From contig JACAXG010000052.1 of NCBI GenBank assembly GCA_018881555.1, positions 682,001 through 746,000 on the forward strand: a stretch of 64,000 nt of DNA. Reading direction: 5' to 3'. Both the position numbers and the translations under genes were made by a program. Source of the DNA: Amblyornis subalaris (lineage: Eukaryota; Chordata; Aves; Passeriformes; Ptilonorhynchidae). Under the pieces are notes generated by a model that searched no databases, was not told the origin of the DNA, and saw only the letters and a program-made list of their open reading frames with translations. Positions 1 to 12,300 of this stretch are shown here, one piece after another; positions within the stretch are counted from its first letter, which is position 1, and each line of letters starts with the position of its first letter.

Positions 1-232
1 AAAATACATAGTATAATCCTTGATTTCAAATTTGGCTTTTTATTTTTCTTATCCTATCTACAGATGTATATTAACTGCAAAAATCAAATATCTAAAATAA
101 ATTTAATCGACTGTTTGAATATTTTTCTTGTATTGTTGCTTAAAAGTCTATGGTCTTATTAATTAAATATTTTTTCTAAGTTACTAATACTTGTAGTGTA
201 CATTTGAACTTAATTTTGTTTTGTGTTCTTAG
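1..232 (+). other. RBM26: RBM26 intron, 3' part
   Basis: AT-rich sequence ending in a T-rich polypyrimidine stretch and TTCTTAG directly before the first exon in the window. No other feature is visible. Confidence 0.8.
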
Positions 233-304
233 AATGTGACTAAATTATCTGTGAAGGATAGACTGGGTTTTGTGTCAAAGCCAGTTACTCCAACAACTGA
301 AAAG
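233..304 (+). CDS. RBM26: RBM26 exon A (first exon in window)
   Basis: The acceptor is ttcttag|AATGTG and the donor is GAAAAG|gtaaga. The exon is 72 nt, phase 0 at both ends, and encodes 24 residues beginning NVTKLSVKDRLGFVSKP, a segment characteristic of the RBM26/27 family just after the first RRM. The reading frame enters from an upstream exon, so no start codon is expected here. The C-terminal third (VTPTTEK) is the variable linker in the family. Confidence 0.93.
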
Positions 305-3300
305 GTAAGAAAATGTCTTGTATTCTCTTCTCTCATATTTAATTTCAATAGAATTAATTTTTTTATGAAACCCCTTCTGTCAATATTAAGTTTGTTTCAT
401 AACTATGTTAAAAATAATTTGTTACGGATTAGTTTTAGGAAGTATAATATAACAAAAGTCAGCAGATGGCTAACTGATTATAAGAAGAGTAAGACATGCT
501 AGGACAAAAGCTGCTATTTTGTGGATTTTGTTTAGTATAGCAGGTTCCTTTTAGTCAATCATAAAAATAACTAGATATGTTCCATAACCCTGAGTTGTTT
601 AGAAGTATACAGAAATAAATTTTAAAAATAAATAAATTTTGACACTGCATATGAAGCTATAGAAAGCCGTTCTATAAAAATGTTTCTGGACTTCTGTGCA
701 CCTTAAAAGGTAATGCTGTAAACATTTACCCTTTTATTTGGTTTTACAATTTGCAGTACTTGTGAAAAGATAAAGGTGGAAATTAATCAGTATAGAAAGG
801 ACAAAGAGAGGTAAGGTGGGAAAGGTGCATCTGAATGGTGGTTATAAGCTATGTATTTTGACCAGTGGTTCCAGTTTTCAGAATACAAAATCGTTGATGT
901 GTTTACTCTAGTAGCAAAATTTGTAGTGCATGTGTCCAGATCTATTTAGTACTTCAGGGGACAGGCTTCCCCAGTGTTTATAACATTCATTTGAGAAGAC
1001 CTGTAGTGGAAAGACAGCAAGTTTTACCCTGTAACAGGATTCCTCTGTCTAGGTATATATCTTTTCTATTGGGAGTTGGCTTGACCTGAAATAAATGAAG
1101 CATCCACTGTATTTCCCCCCACACAGCCCCTCCCAGCTCTTTTCAGTATGGTCAGTATGGCAGTTGATTGATAAAGTGAAATCTAACAGGTAAAATTCAC
1201 TCCAGAGATACTTAGCATACAAGGGTAATGATACTTGAAATTAATAATATTTGTTGTAATATTAAAGGATATGTCTTTGATTCATTTCAAGATGAGCGGT
1301 CTGCCTAAATGCATTGATACAGACTTCTTGCGTGTATTTTGTTGTTAGTTTGATTAGTTCCATTCTTGGCTTCCTAAATTAGTTGCAGATAAATACCTTG
1401 CTGTGTATTCCTGAACAACATTTCACATACATAATACATGCTTACTTTCGAAATAGGAGGTCTGCTTCAGTTTGCAGTTTGAGTGGAAATACTTTTTTTT
1501 CTCATTCTGTAGGAGTGGAGTTATCCTGAAACACTTTTCTAACAAAGAGTAAATTCGTGCTAGAATGTTCTTCTGTTGTGCTGTCTTATAGTACATACTG
1601 ATTTTGATGAGCTGCTGGGCTGTTCACTGGATTGGTTGTGAAACAGCTGTTTCCTTTGACATTTTTAGTAGGGTTCTGAAACTTGATTTGACTTGTTCTT
1701 ACCTGCTACTGCTCCTGACGAGGAAATACCTTGCTTCATTTGCAGTCGTATTCTGTAACCATTAGAAATTAAATGATTGACATCCATCAAAAAACAGAGA
1801 TGTCACATCCTAGATGTTTTTCTGCATCTGATGGAGTGCTGGATTTGACAAGAACTTTGCAATGAGAAAGGACATAGCTATTCTTTGAAAAGAGCAGGAG
1901 GAGAAGGGGATAAGACTGTCATTGTGAGGCCTTGTAAAATCTGTACAGGGACTTACAATTTGTGAACTTGTGAAGAGATTTGCACTATTCCTTCTCTTGA
2001 AAAGTATTAAGAGATTTAGAAGACCTTAGTCTTGCTTTTTCCTTGTCTGTGTCAGTTGATGCAGGTGCATCTGCTGTGGCATCTCTCCTTTCATTGAAGG
2101 AGATGAGGAAATGTGGTTCACTCTGCCCTGAACAGTTCAGAGCAAAAGGAGTGTGTCAATAGTTTTGTCTTTGCTTGGTCCTCTGTTTGTTTGTCTTGTA
2201 GCCAGTCCTAAAGCTACTTTGTAATAGAAAGCGTATGATTGGGATATGCATATTTTAATGTTCTTTAATATACTTAGAAAAAATCCTTGATCTTTGTAAT
2301 GGCCTGCTTAGAGCATTTTGTAACACCTTTTATCCTACCCCATAACATGCATTAATTTTTTTTTTTGCTGTTGTTTTCTCTGCACTGCCTAGTCTTGGAA
2401 ACACTTTACTGTGGGAAGAAATAGTATAAATATCACACTGAAGAGAAAAGAGTTTATATGAATCGTTCCTGTTTTAAATTCTTCTAATCTCTTGGTCTTT
2501 TCTGTCTTTCTGTTTCTTGGCTGTCTCTTTTTTTTTCCTCCCATTGGTGGGCATTCTGTCTATTTTATGGAGTGCATGGTGACCAGTAGAATCTGCATGC
2601 ATCTTCTAATTTTCCACATATATAGAAAGTATTTTTAAACTCCTGGAAATGATACCAGTTGCATAATTTCTGTTATTTGCTAACAAGGTGGACAAGATCA
2701 TGCCTATATTATCTCTAGGACTTAGCTGTGGATTTTTTCAGTACTAGCATGCCCAAAATATCCTTTAAAGAACATGCTAAGAAAACAGAATAGTTCAAAT
2801 ATTCAGGTATTGTGGAGATGTGCAGATGTGGAGATGTTTTAGGGAGACAGTAAAGCAGTCATCTGTGTTCTCAGTATGTCATGGAGAAATTTCATACCTC
2901 ATTACAAATGCAGGAAAGAACAGAGAGACACAGGAGTCTCTTCCTTTGCTGTATGATGTTGAAGACTTCCTTGTACTTGAGTTACTTCTTAATGATTGTG
3001 CAAGCTCTACTTTGCACCAACTGGATATGAAAAGAAACTGTTGTGTCTACTTTGGACCTTAGTTGCTAAAGTTATGTTGAATTTTTGCTTGGAAAATTCA
3101 AGCAGCCATGAAATAGTGTATTTTAGACTTCAAAACACAAAAGAAAAAGAACAGTTATTCTTGCAAAAATCTTAGTCTTCTGTTTTCTTCGTTATGCTCA
3201 AATACGTAAATATTTATGTATTTGAAACTTGGAAGTATATACAAAATCTTGATGGAGAGGATTTATAAACTGATGTTTATAGCTTACATATCTGATGTGG

Positions 3301-6300
3301 TGCTGCCTCTTCAAAAATTGTTTAACTTCAACAACTCCAAATATAATTGTTACACCAAATTTTTATTTTCTNTATCATCAAAGCAGACAACAGAAAAGAC
3401 GCTTATATATTTTTAAGCACTCATATGGGTTTTTTTAAAAGATTGAAATTCACTGGCAAAAAAATAAAATGATTTCCTCCTATAGGTTTTATCTACTTCT
3501 ACTGGCTTGACAAAAACTGTGTACAACCCTGCTGCTTTGAAGGCAGCACAGAAATCTTTGCCTGTTGTTTCCACTTCCGTGCTAGACTCTAATGAAGCAC
3601 AGAAGAAAAAACAGGTAAATTAAATATGCTTCTTTATAAAATGGACCTAGGTTGGGAGCTTGTGACCTAGAGATAGAGCACTATGTGTATTCATCTCAAG
3701 AGCTTAGATGAAACTTGTTGCAAGATTAAATTCACTATAATGTTTTTTTTTTTCCACGTATTGCAAGAAAATTCAGCATTGTTTTGTTATTTTTCAGTGT
3801 ATGTTCAGGCAGTGTAAGCAGGTTTAAAACTGTAGAAATTCAAAATGTGAAACACTTTTTCCTGGAATCAGAATCTACACATTGAGGTATGAATTGTCTA
3901 TTGTGAGTGAAAGGGAGGGTAGTATAGTCACTGTTCTTCTCTCTTAAACCTTTCTGGAACTGGCCTCTATTCTCAGCGTAGTTTGTACTTGTGACCAAAA
4001 TTGTTTCTTCGAGAGAACTGAGAATTTTATGACTTTGCATTTTGTTGTTTCCAACCTATGGTTCTTCTGCACCCATTTTTATTTTTANGTAGTGCTAGGC
4101 TTTCTCTTTTTTATTTATGTTAGAGAGGAAATGCAACAAAGATGTATGTGGCCTTACTAGGTCACTCAGTTGGAGTTTAGCTTGCTTAGAATTTTCAAGA
4201 GCCCAGCAAAGCTCCTTTTTCAGGTTTATTCTTAGCATTTAGAAAAACTAAATACAGGACAATGTTTGTCTTACTGTTTTTTAACCACAAATTAAGAATT
4301 CAATACTAAGCTATGTCCAAACATAAGTGTTAAAAACAGTATAATCGTTAAACAAAGATTTTGGTCAAAGATTGGTAAATTTCTGTAATTTATGTCTAAT
4401 GTAATTTGAACTGGCAGTTTGTAGCTGCATGTCAGTTTTGCCATTGGTCCAGACTTTAAAGAAAGCAGTTCTAATTTTGGCATTTTGTTTAATATTTGTC
4501 CCCTTAAAACGTTTTTTAGAAATGCTAAATGCCTGTAAAATGGCAAAAAAGTTGTAATAAAATTGTTGACTCATTGTTGACAGCTGTAGGGCTTTCTTTG
4601 AGAGAAGGCACTGAAAATGTGCTGAGTGATTGGCTGTTTTTTTCATGTGATCTTGTGCTCCTTCCTGCCTTCAGAGATTTCTGTTACAATATACTAGTAC
4701 TTGTGGAAAAACATGATTTTGTGGGATTCACTCCCTTCTTTTCTTCCTGTCTCCCTAGCTTTTTTTCACATTCATCCCCTTATCTTACTTCCCCTTTCCG
4801 TTTAGGAAAATGATTGCACACTGTATTGAAAAACTAACATTTCATGCAGCGGAATTTGTCAGTATTTGGGAAGGCATACAGAAACTTTAATACTATTTCT
4901 TTTTCTATGGCTGCTTTGCATTTACAGTCTTTGTATAAGATATTCCACTTGCAGTCTGATCCGGGTTGATCATCTTCTGCCTCTCCTCTACTATTCCATT
5001 AAATATGTTGATTTCGAAGCTCTTAATGGTTTTCTGCTGTCTAAGACTTCTACATTCTGTGTTTGAGAGCAAGAAGCAGCTGCTTTCTCACAAGCAACGT
5101 TAGTAGGCGCTGAGCACAGCANGGATGGCATCTCCTCCTGCTTCTCATTCTGAGTGTAATATTGTCACTTATTGAGCAGTTTCAGATCATTTTGATTTGC
5201 CCATTGCCAGTCAAGGTTCTGTTGTTGGCAGATTGAGTAGTTGTACTTGTCGCTTCCCAATTAGAGCACTCAGACACAAAAGGTGTGCTTTTCTTTGGGT
5301 GACAGTTTAGAAAAGAGAATATGTTTTCTTTTTGCTTGTAACAGTTCTGGAGAATGTGTTTTAATTGATGGACTTGATTTACAGTTGCTTTCAAAATAAT
5401 TGTGCTTGCGCATTTAAACTCTTGCATGCTATATCTCTTGAGGTAGTGTAATATGTTGCCTTTCAGCTTTCAGTGGAGTTGTGTAAGGTGTTACTTTGTG
5501 TGTAGCAATAATGAAGTCTTCCCAGCACAGATCTAACTGAGAATGAAAATTAGATCTTTCTTTAATTTGGTGATGCATTGTTTTCCAAAACATAGTTGGA
5601 AGTATTAGTACCTTGCATTTCCATTACTAATTTTTTCCCTGTTATTGTAAGTTACTACTGTGTAGTTGCCAGGTGTGGTATATTTTTCTGGCATTATGTT
5701 TCAAAGTCTAGAAACTTTCTGTAATCTTTTTATGCTTCTAGGAAGCATTGCGACTTCAACAAGATGTGAGGAAAAAGAAACAAGAAATCTTGGAGAAGCA
5801 CATTGAAACACAGAAGGTAAAATATTAGTATTAAAAGCAATCACCAATTCAGTTACAAAATCTCAGTTCACTTTAAAATGTTTCAGAATTTGTGAGCATG
5901 AACTAAAAAATACCCTGTAAAATAAGCATTCTCTTAGAATGGCATTATCACATTATTTTAAGCTTAAAGTTTTAATCTAACTTGTCCTGATAGTTGACTT
6001 AAAAAACCCCTACAAGCTTACACAATTTAGCTCCAATTTTAATTGATATTGCCTAATTTGGATGCAGCATGCATATATTTGTTGGGAGAAGGGAAAGCTC
6101 GAGTTCTGTTTGACAAGAGCAGGAGAGAATGATGTAGAAAATTATGCATGACAGCATTTAGGCTTAGGAAAAGGAAAAAAGGCCAGAATGTCATTTAAGC
6201 TGAAAAATATTTTGAAATAATTCAAGTATGTTGAGCAAATCTGTCCAAATGAAGTGAAAATACCAGATGTTCATTAGAAAATAGATTCAGACAAAGGTTT

Positions 6301-9300
6301 TAATTTAATACAATCTGTTAAAAGTCCTATGTGTTGAGATTGTAGATTGCAGCAGAAGAAATGCAATATTTGGTTTTTCCATTAGTTATAATGACCACTG
6401 GGAAACAGATCCGTAATAGTAGTTGCTGAGTAAAAAGACGTTTTTCCTGCATTGGACAGATGCTGATTTCAAAGCTGGAGAAGAATAAAGCTATGAAGTC
6501 AGAAGACAAAGCAGAAATCATGAAAACACTGGAAATTTTGACTAATAGCATTACCAAGTTAAAGGATGAACTAAAAGGTGTATCACCAGGAGGAGGGGCT
6601 CCTTTAAAAAGCATGAAAACTAAAACTCAGGTACTCAAGTTTTGATCAGCTTTTTAATAAGATTAAGTCACATGTTTGTTTCAGCAGAATAAAAATATGC
6701 AGTCCTATCAGCAGTATTTAGAACCATTACTGGTTTAATTTTAAAGTCCTCTTTGAAGTGAGATTGGTTTTGCCTACCTTTTAATTTTAAAGCCATGCTG
6801 TTGTCTAAAAGCTGTTTCTGCTGTTACACAGATACTGCATCATCTGGAAGATCAAAATAACAAATGGAAAGTCTTATGATTCTTTCTTTTACTTTATCCC
6901 ATGCTTTGTGTATAGTCTATTGCTTTCTTAAATTTTGAGTAGAAATTATGAAAATAGTATTTCTTACACGAAAAGATTATACTTAGGCCATGCAATATCT
7001 TCTGGTGAGGTTTAATATACAAAACAAACATTACTGGTACATAATTTCCTGGGACTTTTTATGTCATTGAAACTTGTCTGTATATTAACCTTTTTAGATT
7101 GAAGATTTACTGGTCAGTTTTCCTTTGATCTAGCTGCCCATGTTTGGGGTTTACCTGTGAGAAGAGTTTTTTCCTCTGCTGTCATTCTTGTTGGTGTATG
7201 GCTGTTACCAGTTTTCTAAATGCCTAAAAACACAATTATATTACATTTTTAAAATGCAGTATTTTGCTTTTTATAGAAATACTTGTTCCTAAACAGATCA
7301 CAGGGTGATTAATAATTAAGTGAGTCTTGGAGAAATAACATTTTAAGAAATTGTTCTCTTAAATGTATTGCAAACTTTTCTTGCTTTATCAAGTGAGGAA
7401 GAGCATGCTAATAAGAGAGTGTATTTTTGTATTGTGTATTTTTCTGTAAAGACAAAAAGAATTTCCTAGCTCTTTTCATTCAGTTTTTAAATGATCAGAA
7501 TACTTAGTCTTCTCTTCTAATGTTTGGGATACTGTTTTAAAGCTGGTGTAACGTTACAGCCCAGATTTAATTTAAATGGAGCATGAGTTTCTAGTTTGAA
7601 ACAGCATTTCTACAACTTTATTTTATGTAGAAGTACAGGCATTAAAAGTAACTGCAGTGTCAATTACAATGATGTACAGTTTTGAAAAGAAATAGCAACA
7701 AGAAATACTGAAATTACTTGTGTGTACTCAACTGTAGCTTCTTATATCGTTTGTCAGGTGTTGAAGCAAAAGTTGAAGCATCATATATTTATCCTGAAAA
7801 TGGGCATAGATTGTTAGGGGTGTCAGACAATGGAATAGGTTGCCCAGAGAGGTGGTGGAGTCACCATCCCTGTGGTGTGTAAGGTGCTTGAGAGGCATCT
7901 GAATCTGGTGCTGGGTGATAGGGCTTAGTGGTTTAGGGGTTACAGTGATGGTGCTGGGTTGATGGTTGGACTTGATGATATTAAAGGTCTCTTCCAATCT
8001 TGATGATTCTATGATTCTTGCTCCAGGCTTTTCCAGTCTCAGGATATGGGATTGATGAAGGCACATCTTTCCAGTTAAGACTGAGGAGTAGGAGGTACTG
8101 AGTACCTCCACTGTTCTTGTGTCCTTTGTTACCGGGTCCTCTTTAATGTTCAGCAGTCAGACCACATTTTTCACAGCACAGTGTTCCTCTTCCTGCTGAT
8201 TGATCTGTTGAAGCCCTTCTTGTTTCTCACCACCCTTGCCAGATTCAACTCTCAGTGGGCTTCAGCTTTCCAAACCAGTACAACGCATACTCGGACAATT
8301 TCACTGTGTTTCTTTTGTGCTCTCCCAGCTTCCACCTCTTGTACACCTTGATTTTGAATTTAAGTTATGTTAGGATCATCTTGTTTATCAAGGCAAGCAT
8401 CCTGCCACCTTTATTTCCTGCGTGCTCTGGAAGTTGGAGAATGAAATTTTTGAAAATCATCTTTCCTTTCCAGCAGACACCTAGACCCAGGATATTCAAA
8501 CAGGAGGCTTCTTCCAATTGTAGAAGGCCTAGTCAGGCCCCTACTACAGAGGCCTGAAGAAGGCCTCTTCTACTTCGACCTGATTAGACAGTGTGCAGTA
8601 CACACCCACTGCAATATCACCTGTATAGGTCTGCTATCTCAGTCCTGACTCCAACTTTCAGCTGGCTCATCATCTGTCACCAGGCAGAGCTCTGTGCGCT
8701 CGTACTGCACTCTAAACAAGAGCAACTCCTGCTCCATACCATTCTGACTCTGTCCACTGTACCATTCCAGTCATGTCAGTTTTTCTATGATGTTTCTGTA
8801 GTCCCAGGGAGATTGTAGCCCTGTAACTGCACACAGGCATCTAGTGCCTTCTCTTTGTTTCACAAGTTTTGTGTATTAGTGTATAGGCTCTTCAGAGAGA
8901 CACTGGTTTCCCAGAAAAGAAAGGACACCTTGCCCCTGTGATGTTGTCTGTAGGCCCTCCCTCATTTGTATGGATTGGTACGTGTATGTTTGAGGTGGTT
9001 CTCCTTCAGCCCAGCTTTATTTATCTGGAGATTTCTTCTGCCCACATCACCCTTTGCTTGCTAACCTGGTCCACCACTTCCTTATGTGATTGTTGTTTTT
9101 ACTAAGAAAAAGTGACGCAATATACTAATTTTGAGTTGAAGTTTTAATGAAGTTTTTGAGCTGCTTTTCCATTTCCTTTGTAATATGGAAGATGAAGAAA
9201 CATTTTAAGCAAACCCACTTCATAGTGGACAAAGTATCCGCTACCTGTGAGTTTTGTTAACATTTGAAGTAGCAAAAACTGTCTAGGTGAGGATTTTACA

Positions 9301-12300
9301 GAGCCTTTGGTTTAAATTTACGACTTTGATAGTTTTCTGAAAGACTTTGCCCTTGGTTCTCTTTCATTTTTTAAGTGTTTAAAATCTGGACGGCTCTGAA
9401 GAACACTGTGGAGACATGGGACATCCCACGTGACTGTGCCATTGTCTTTACCTATTTTTGTCTTCTTCCAGTTCATTGAGATTACAAGATGCTCTTCACC
9501 CTTAAGTGAAAAATCTTTGCTGCCTCTTGGTATGTCTTGAAGGAGTTACTTTCTTCTTCAGACCTGGTACTGCTCTGTAAGAGAGAAGTCTTCATTAAGG
9601 CCACTAATAATAAACCTCAAAAATCTTTATTGCACCAGTGTCACTGGCTGCTCTGTGAGTGCTAACTGCTGGTCATTATTAAACTTCAGAAGTGCTTGTT
9701 TTGCCATGTCATTGATATACTGCAAAACAGTGGGATTGGAGAGAAACACTGGTTCCAGTTTTGAAAACTTGGAAAACCATTATACAGGAGATAGTGGATT
9801 TTTTTCTGTGGTTGCTGTAGATACTCAGAAAATGGGGCTGAATGGGCTTGAAGTTGCCAGGTGAATAATCCATCTTTTTTCTTTTTAAAACTTCCAGAAA
9901 AAACAAAGAAACAAAACCACTCTACTTTATCAGTGGTGATACTTGGTTTTTAACTGTCACAACTGCAAAACCTTCACCTCTTGACATCCAGCCTTTGAAT
10001 ACATTACATGGTGTGGTTTTGAATTAATGGGTGTAAATGTAAACCATTTCACAATCATCTATAGTCTTATCCCTCATTTGTGATGTCACTGGAATGTTTG
10101 GATGCTGCTTCTTCCATTAAAGAAAAAAGAGAGGTTTCAATTTGAATCAGAACTTCANATTAAATTTTCATGGTTGCATAAATCTTTCCCTGTACCTCAA
10201 CCTGTGATTGAAATGAACATCTCTAAATTGGGGTTCAGAGATAACTTTCAGTTTCATATAGATTTTCTGAACTTTAATAGTTTTTTTAAGATACTGTGTC
10301 CTGGAAGGTAACTTTGGGTGCATCAGAGACCAGTCTTTTGTTAGCAAAGGTCTTGTTACTTCTGGTGTTTTTTCTACTGTGGTCTGAACACAACTACTAT
10401 TTGTGCTTTTGCATTATGGTGTTGTAATAAACTTAGACACTTTTTCTCAGTACTGATGATAGAATTTGTATTAATTCATACTTGTACTGCTTTTTTTCNG
10501 TAGAATTCCTTTTATCTCGTTATTATTACAATATAATCTTGAATTTTCTGTTTTATGTGTCTTTAGTTTAGAAGAAATTCCATTGGCTTTGGCTTTGGCT
10601 TTGCTTGGTAGTCTAAAAGGTTTGACATCACAAAGCTCAGAAGCATACTATTACATGGAAGTTTTACCTTGCCAGAAAGGCTCCTAAGCTTGTGCTTGGT
10701 TTGTTTTTGGAGATGGAAACCCAGTGTAATAATAAGCAGTATACCTGCAAAGTTACAGCTTTTTGCTGAAAAATTGTTTCCAGGGTAGAGATGTGAACTG
10801 TGGAACTAATAATTTACCATAACGATTTCTTAGATGCAGAAAGAGTTACTAGATACTGAACTGGATTTATACAAGAAGATGCAAGCTGGGGAGGAAGTTA
10901 CTGAATTAAGACGAAAATATACAGAACTACAGCTGGAAGTATGTTTGTCTCTTCTTTTGTAGCAATTAAGTTTTAATCAAATCCTTTATGTTTCTTGGCT
11001 TGTGTATTGTATCATAAACTATTTCTATCCAGAGTGCAGTATTAAGTTGCATGCAGATGGAGATATTTAACAGTAATATTTTAAGAAATCACCTTTTCTA
11101 CTTCAGTGGAATTCAGAAACAGTATTGTCTTTAATTTTGATTGCTAATCTGTTTAAGTTTTGTAACTATTTAGATGACATGATATTTTATGGATTTGTGG
11201 TAGTAATATTTTCTTGAGAATGTGGAGTATTTTTAAATTGTTTCCTGTAGGTCATTTTGTATTTGACACAGAAGAGTTAAAAAACGCTGCCTGATGTTTT
11301 ATTCCTAAGTGTCAGCATCCTCTTGATGAGATTAATCAAAAAGCCTGAGATTCCAAAAGTAATATTATTACAGGATTGGTTTCAAGAGGAGTACTTAACA
11401 AAAGCAAATACGGAGTTTAAAGAAGTATTCAATGTATAGAAGCACCTTTTTTCTTCAAGTACTTGCTTTAAAAANAAATTGAGATGGCTGTGCAAGATTC
11501 TTCATATCTATGTCTAATTTTGAGAAATTACGAATGCTGTGGGTGTTATTCTGTGTTATATTGCACTTTCTTGCCTATATGATAGTGTAATATCTACTGA
11601 AATTGCATGATAATCTTATCTCTTTACTGTTAANCAGGGCTGCTGAGTCACTTAAATCCCTTTTGTCTTAAATGAAGTTTGGTCATATCTTATGTATATC
11701 TACATATGAATTCAGTGCACATATGTGTGGTGAAGTTGCATTAAAATCTCACTTTAAAACTAATTTGTTATGCAGCTTTGGTAATTGTGAAAATAGTTTT
11801 GCTAATAAGCCAAGCCAATTGAATAGAGATGACACAAAAGCTTATGTTAACAATATATATATTCTGATGGTGAGTAATACTTCATAAGTGTACTGAAAGC
11901 TTATTTATAAATTCTGCATTACAGAAAATTTGTGAATTGAATGAAGAAAAGTAGGTGCACATTCAAGATAGAGTTACATCATAGTTGAGTGCACTGATCC
12001 TACTCCGTTTCTCATTAAGTCTGCATTTTGAGTTAGGAAAAACAGAGCTCTTTCAGGACAGTAATATTTAAATGAATTTCCTGAAGCCTTTGGCAAATAC
12101 CAACAGAAGTAGATGNAGAAAAACATGCACACTAACATGTTTCAGGGAACAGCATGAAATATATCCCTTGTACAAGTTACAAGAGGGATATGATTTTTTT
12201 TCCCCTGATGTTTATTTGATTCTTCAGTATTCTTAAAAATTCTCTAAAACTCTTTTATTTACACCTTGTGCTTGTGACTTTGACTCCCACACTATTTTGT

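Larger units (their letters stand above)
6631..10833 (+). other. RBM26: RBM26 intron 4 of window (4.2 kb, contains CR1 pieces)
   Basis: The longest intron in the window. It holds a + strand CR1 3' tail (about 7815-8018) abutting a degenerate minus-strand CR1 ORF2 fragment (about 8019-9060). The rest is AT-rich with no supported feature, apart from a short hexamer repeat at 10583-10602. Confidence 0.78.

Noticed and set aside
1605..1679. C/D-box snoRNA in RBM26 intron 1 (TGATGA ... CTGA)
   Set aside because: The base before the C box is wrong and no terminal stem pairs the ends. Similar weak pairs at 17841 and 18880 also lack stems or a D box.
7728..8111. 127-codon minus frame in RBM26 intron 4
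   Set aside because: It crosses the antisense of one CR1 tail and then a CR1 ORF2 remnant (MEVLSTSYSSVLTGK part). It is LINE-derived, not a gene.
7815..9060. Twin-priming inversion of a single CR1 insertion
   Set aside because: In twin priming the inverted 5' segment lies before the sense 3' segment. Here it lies after the 3' tail, so two separate events are more likely.
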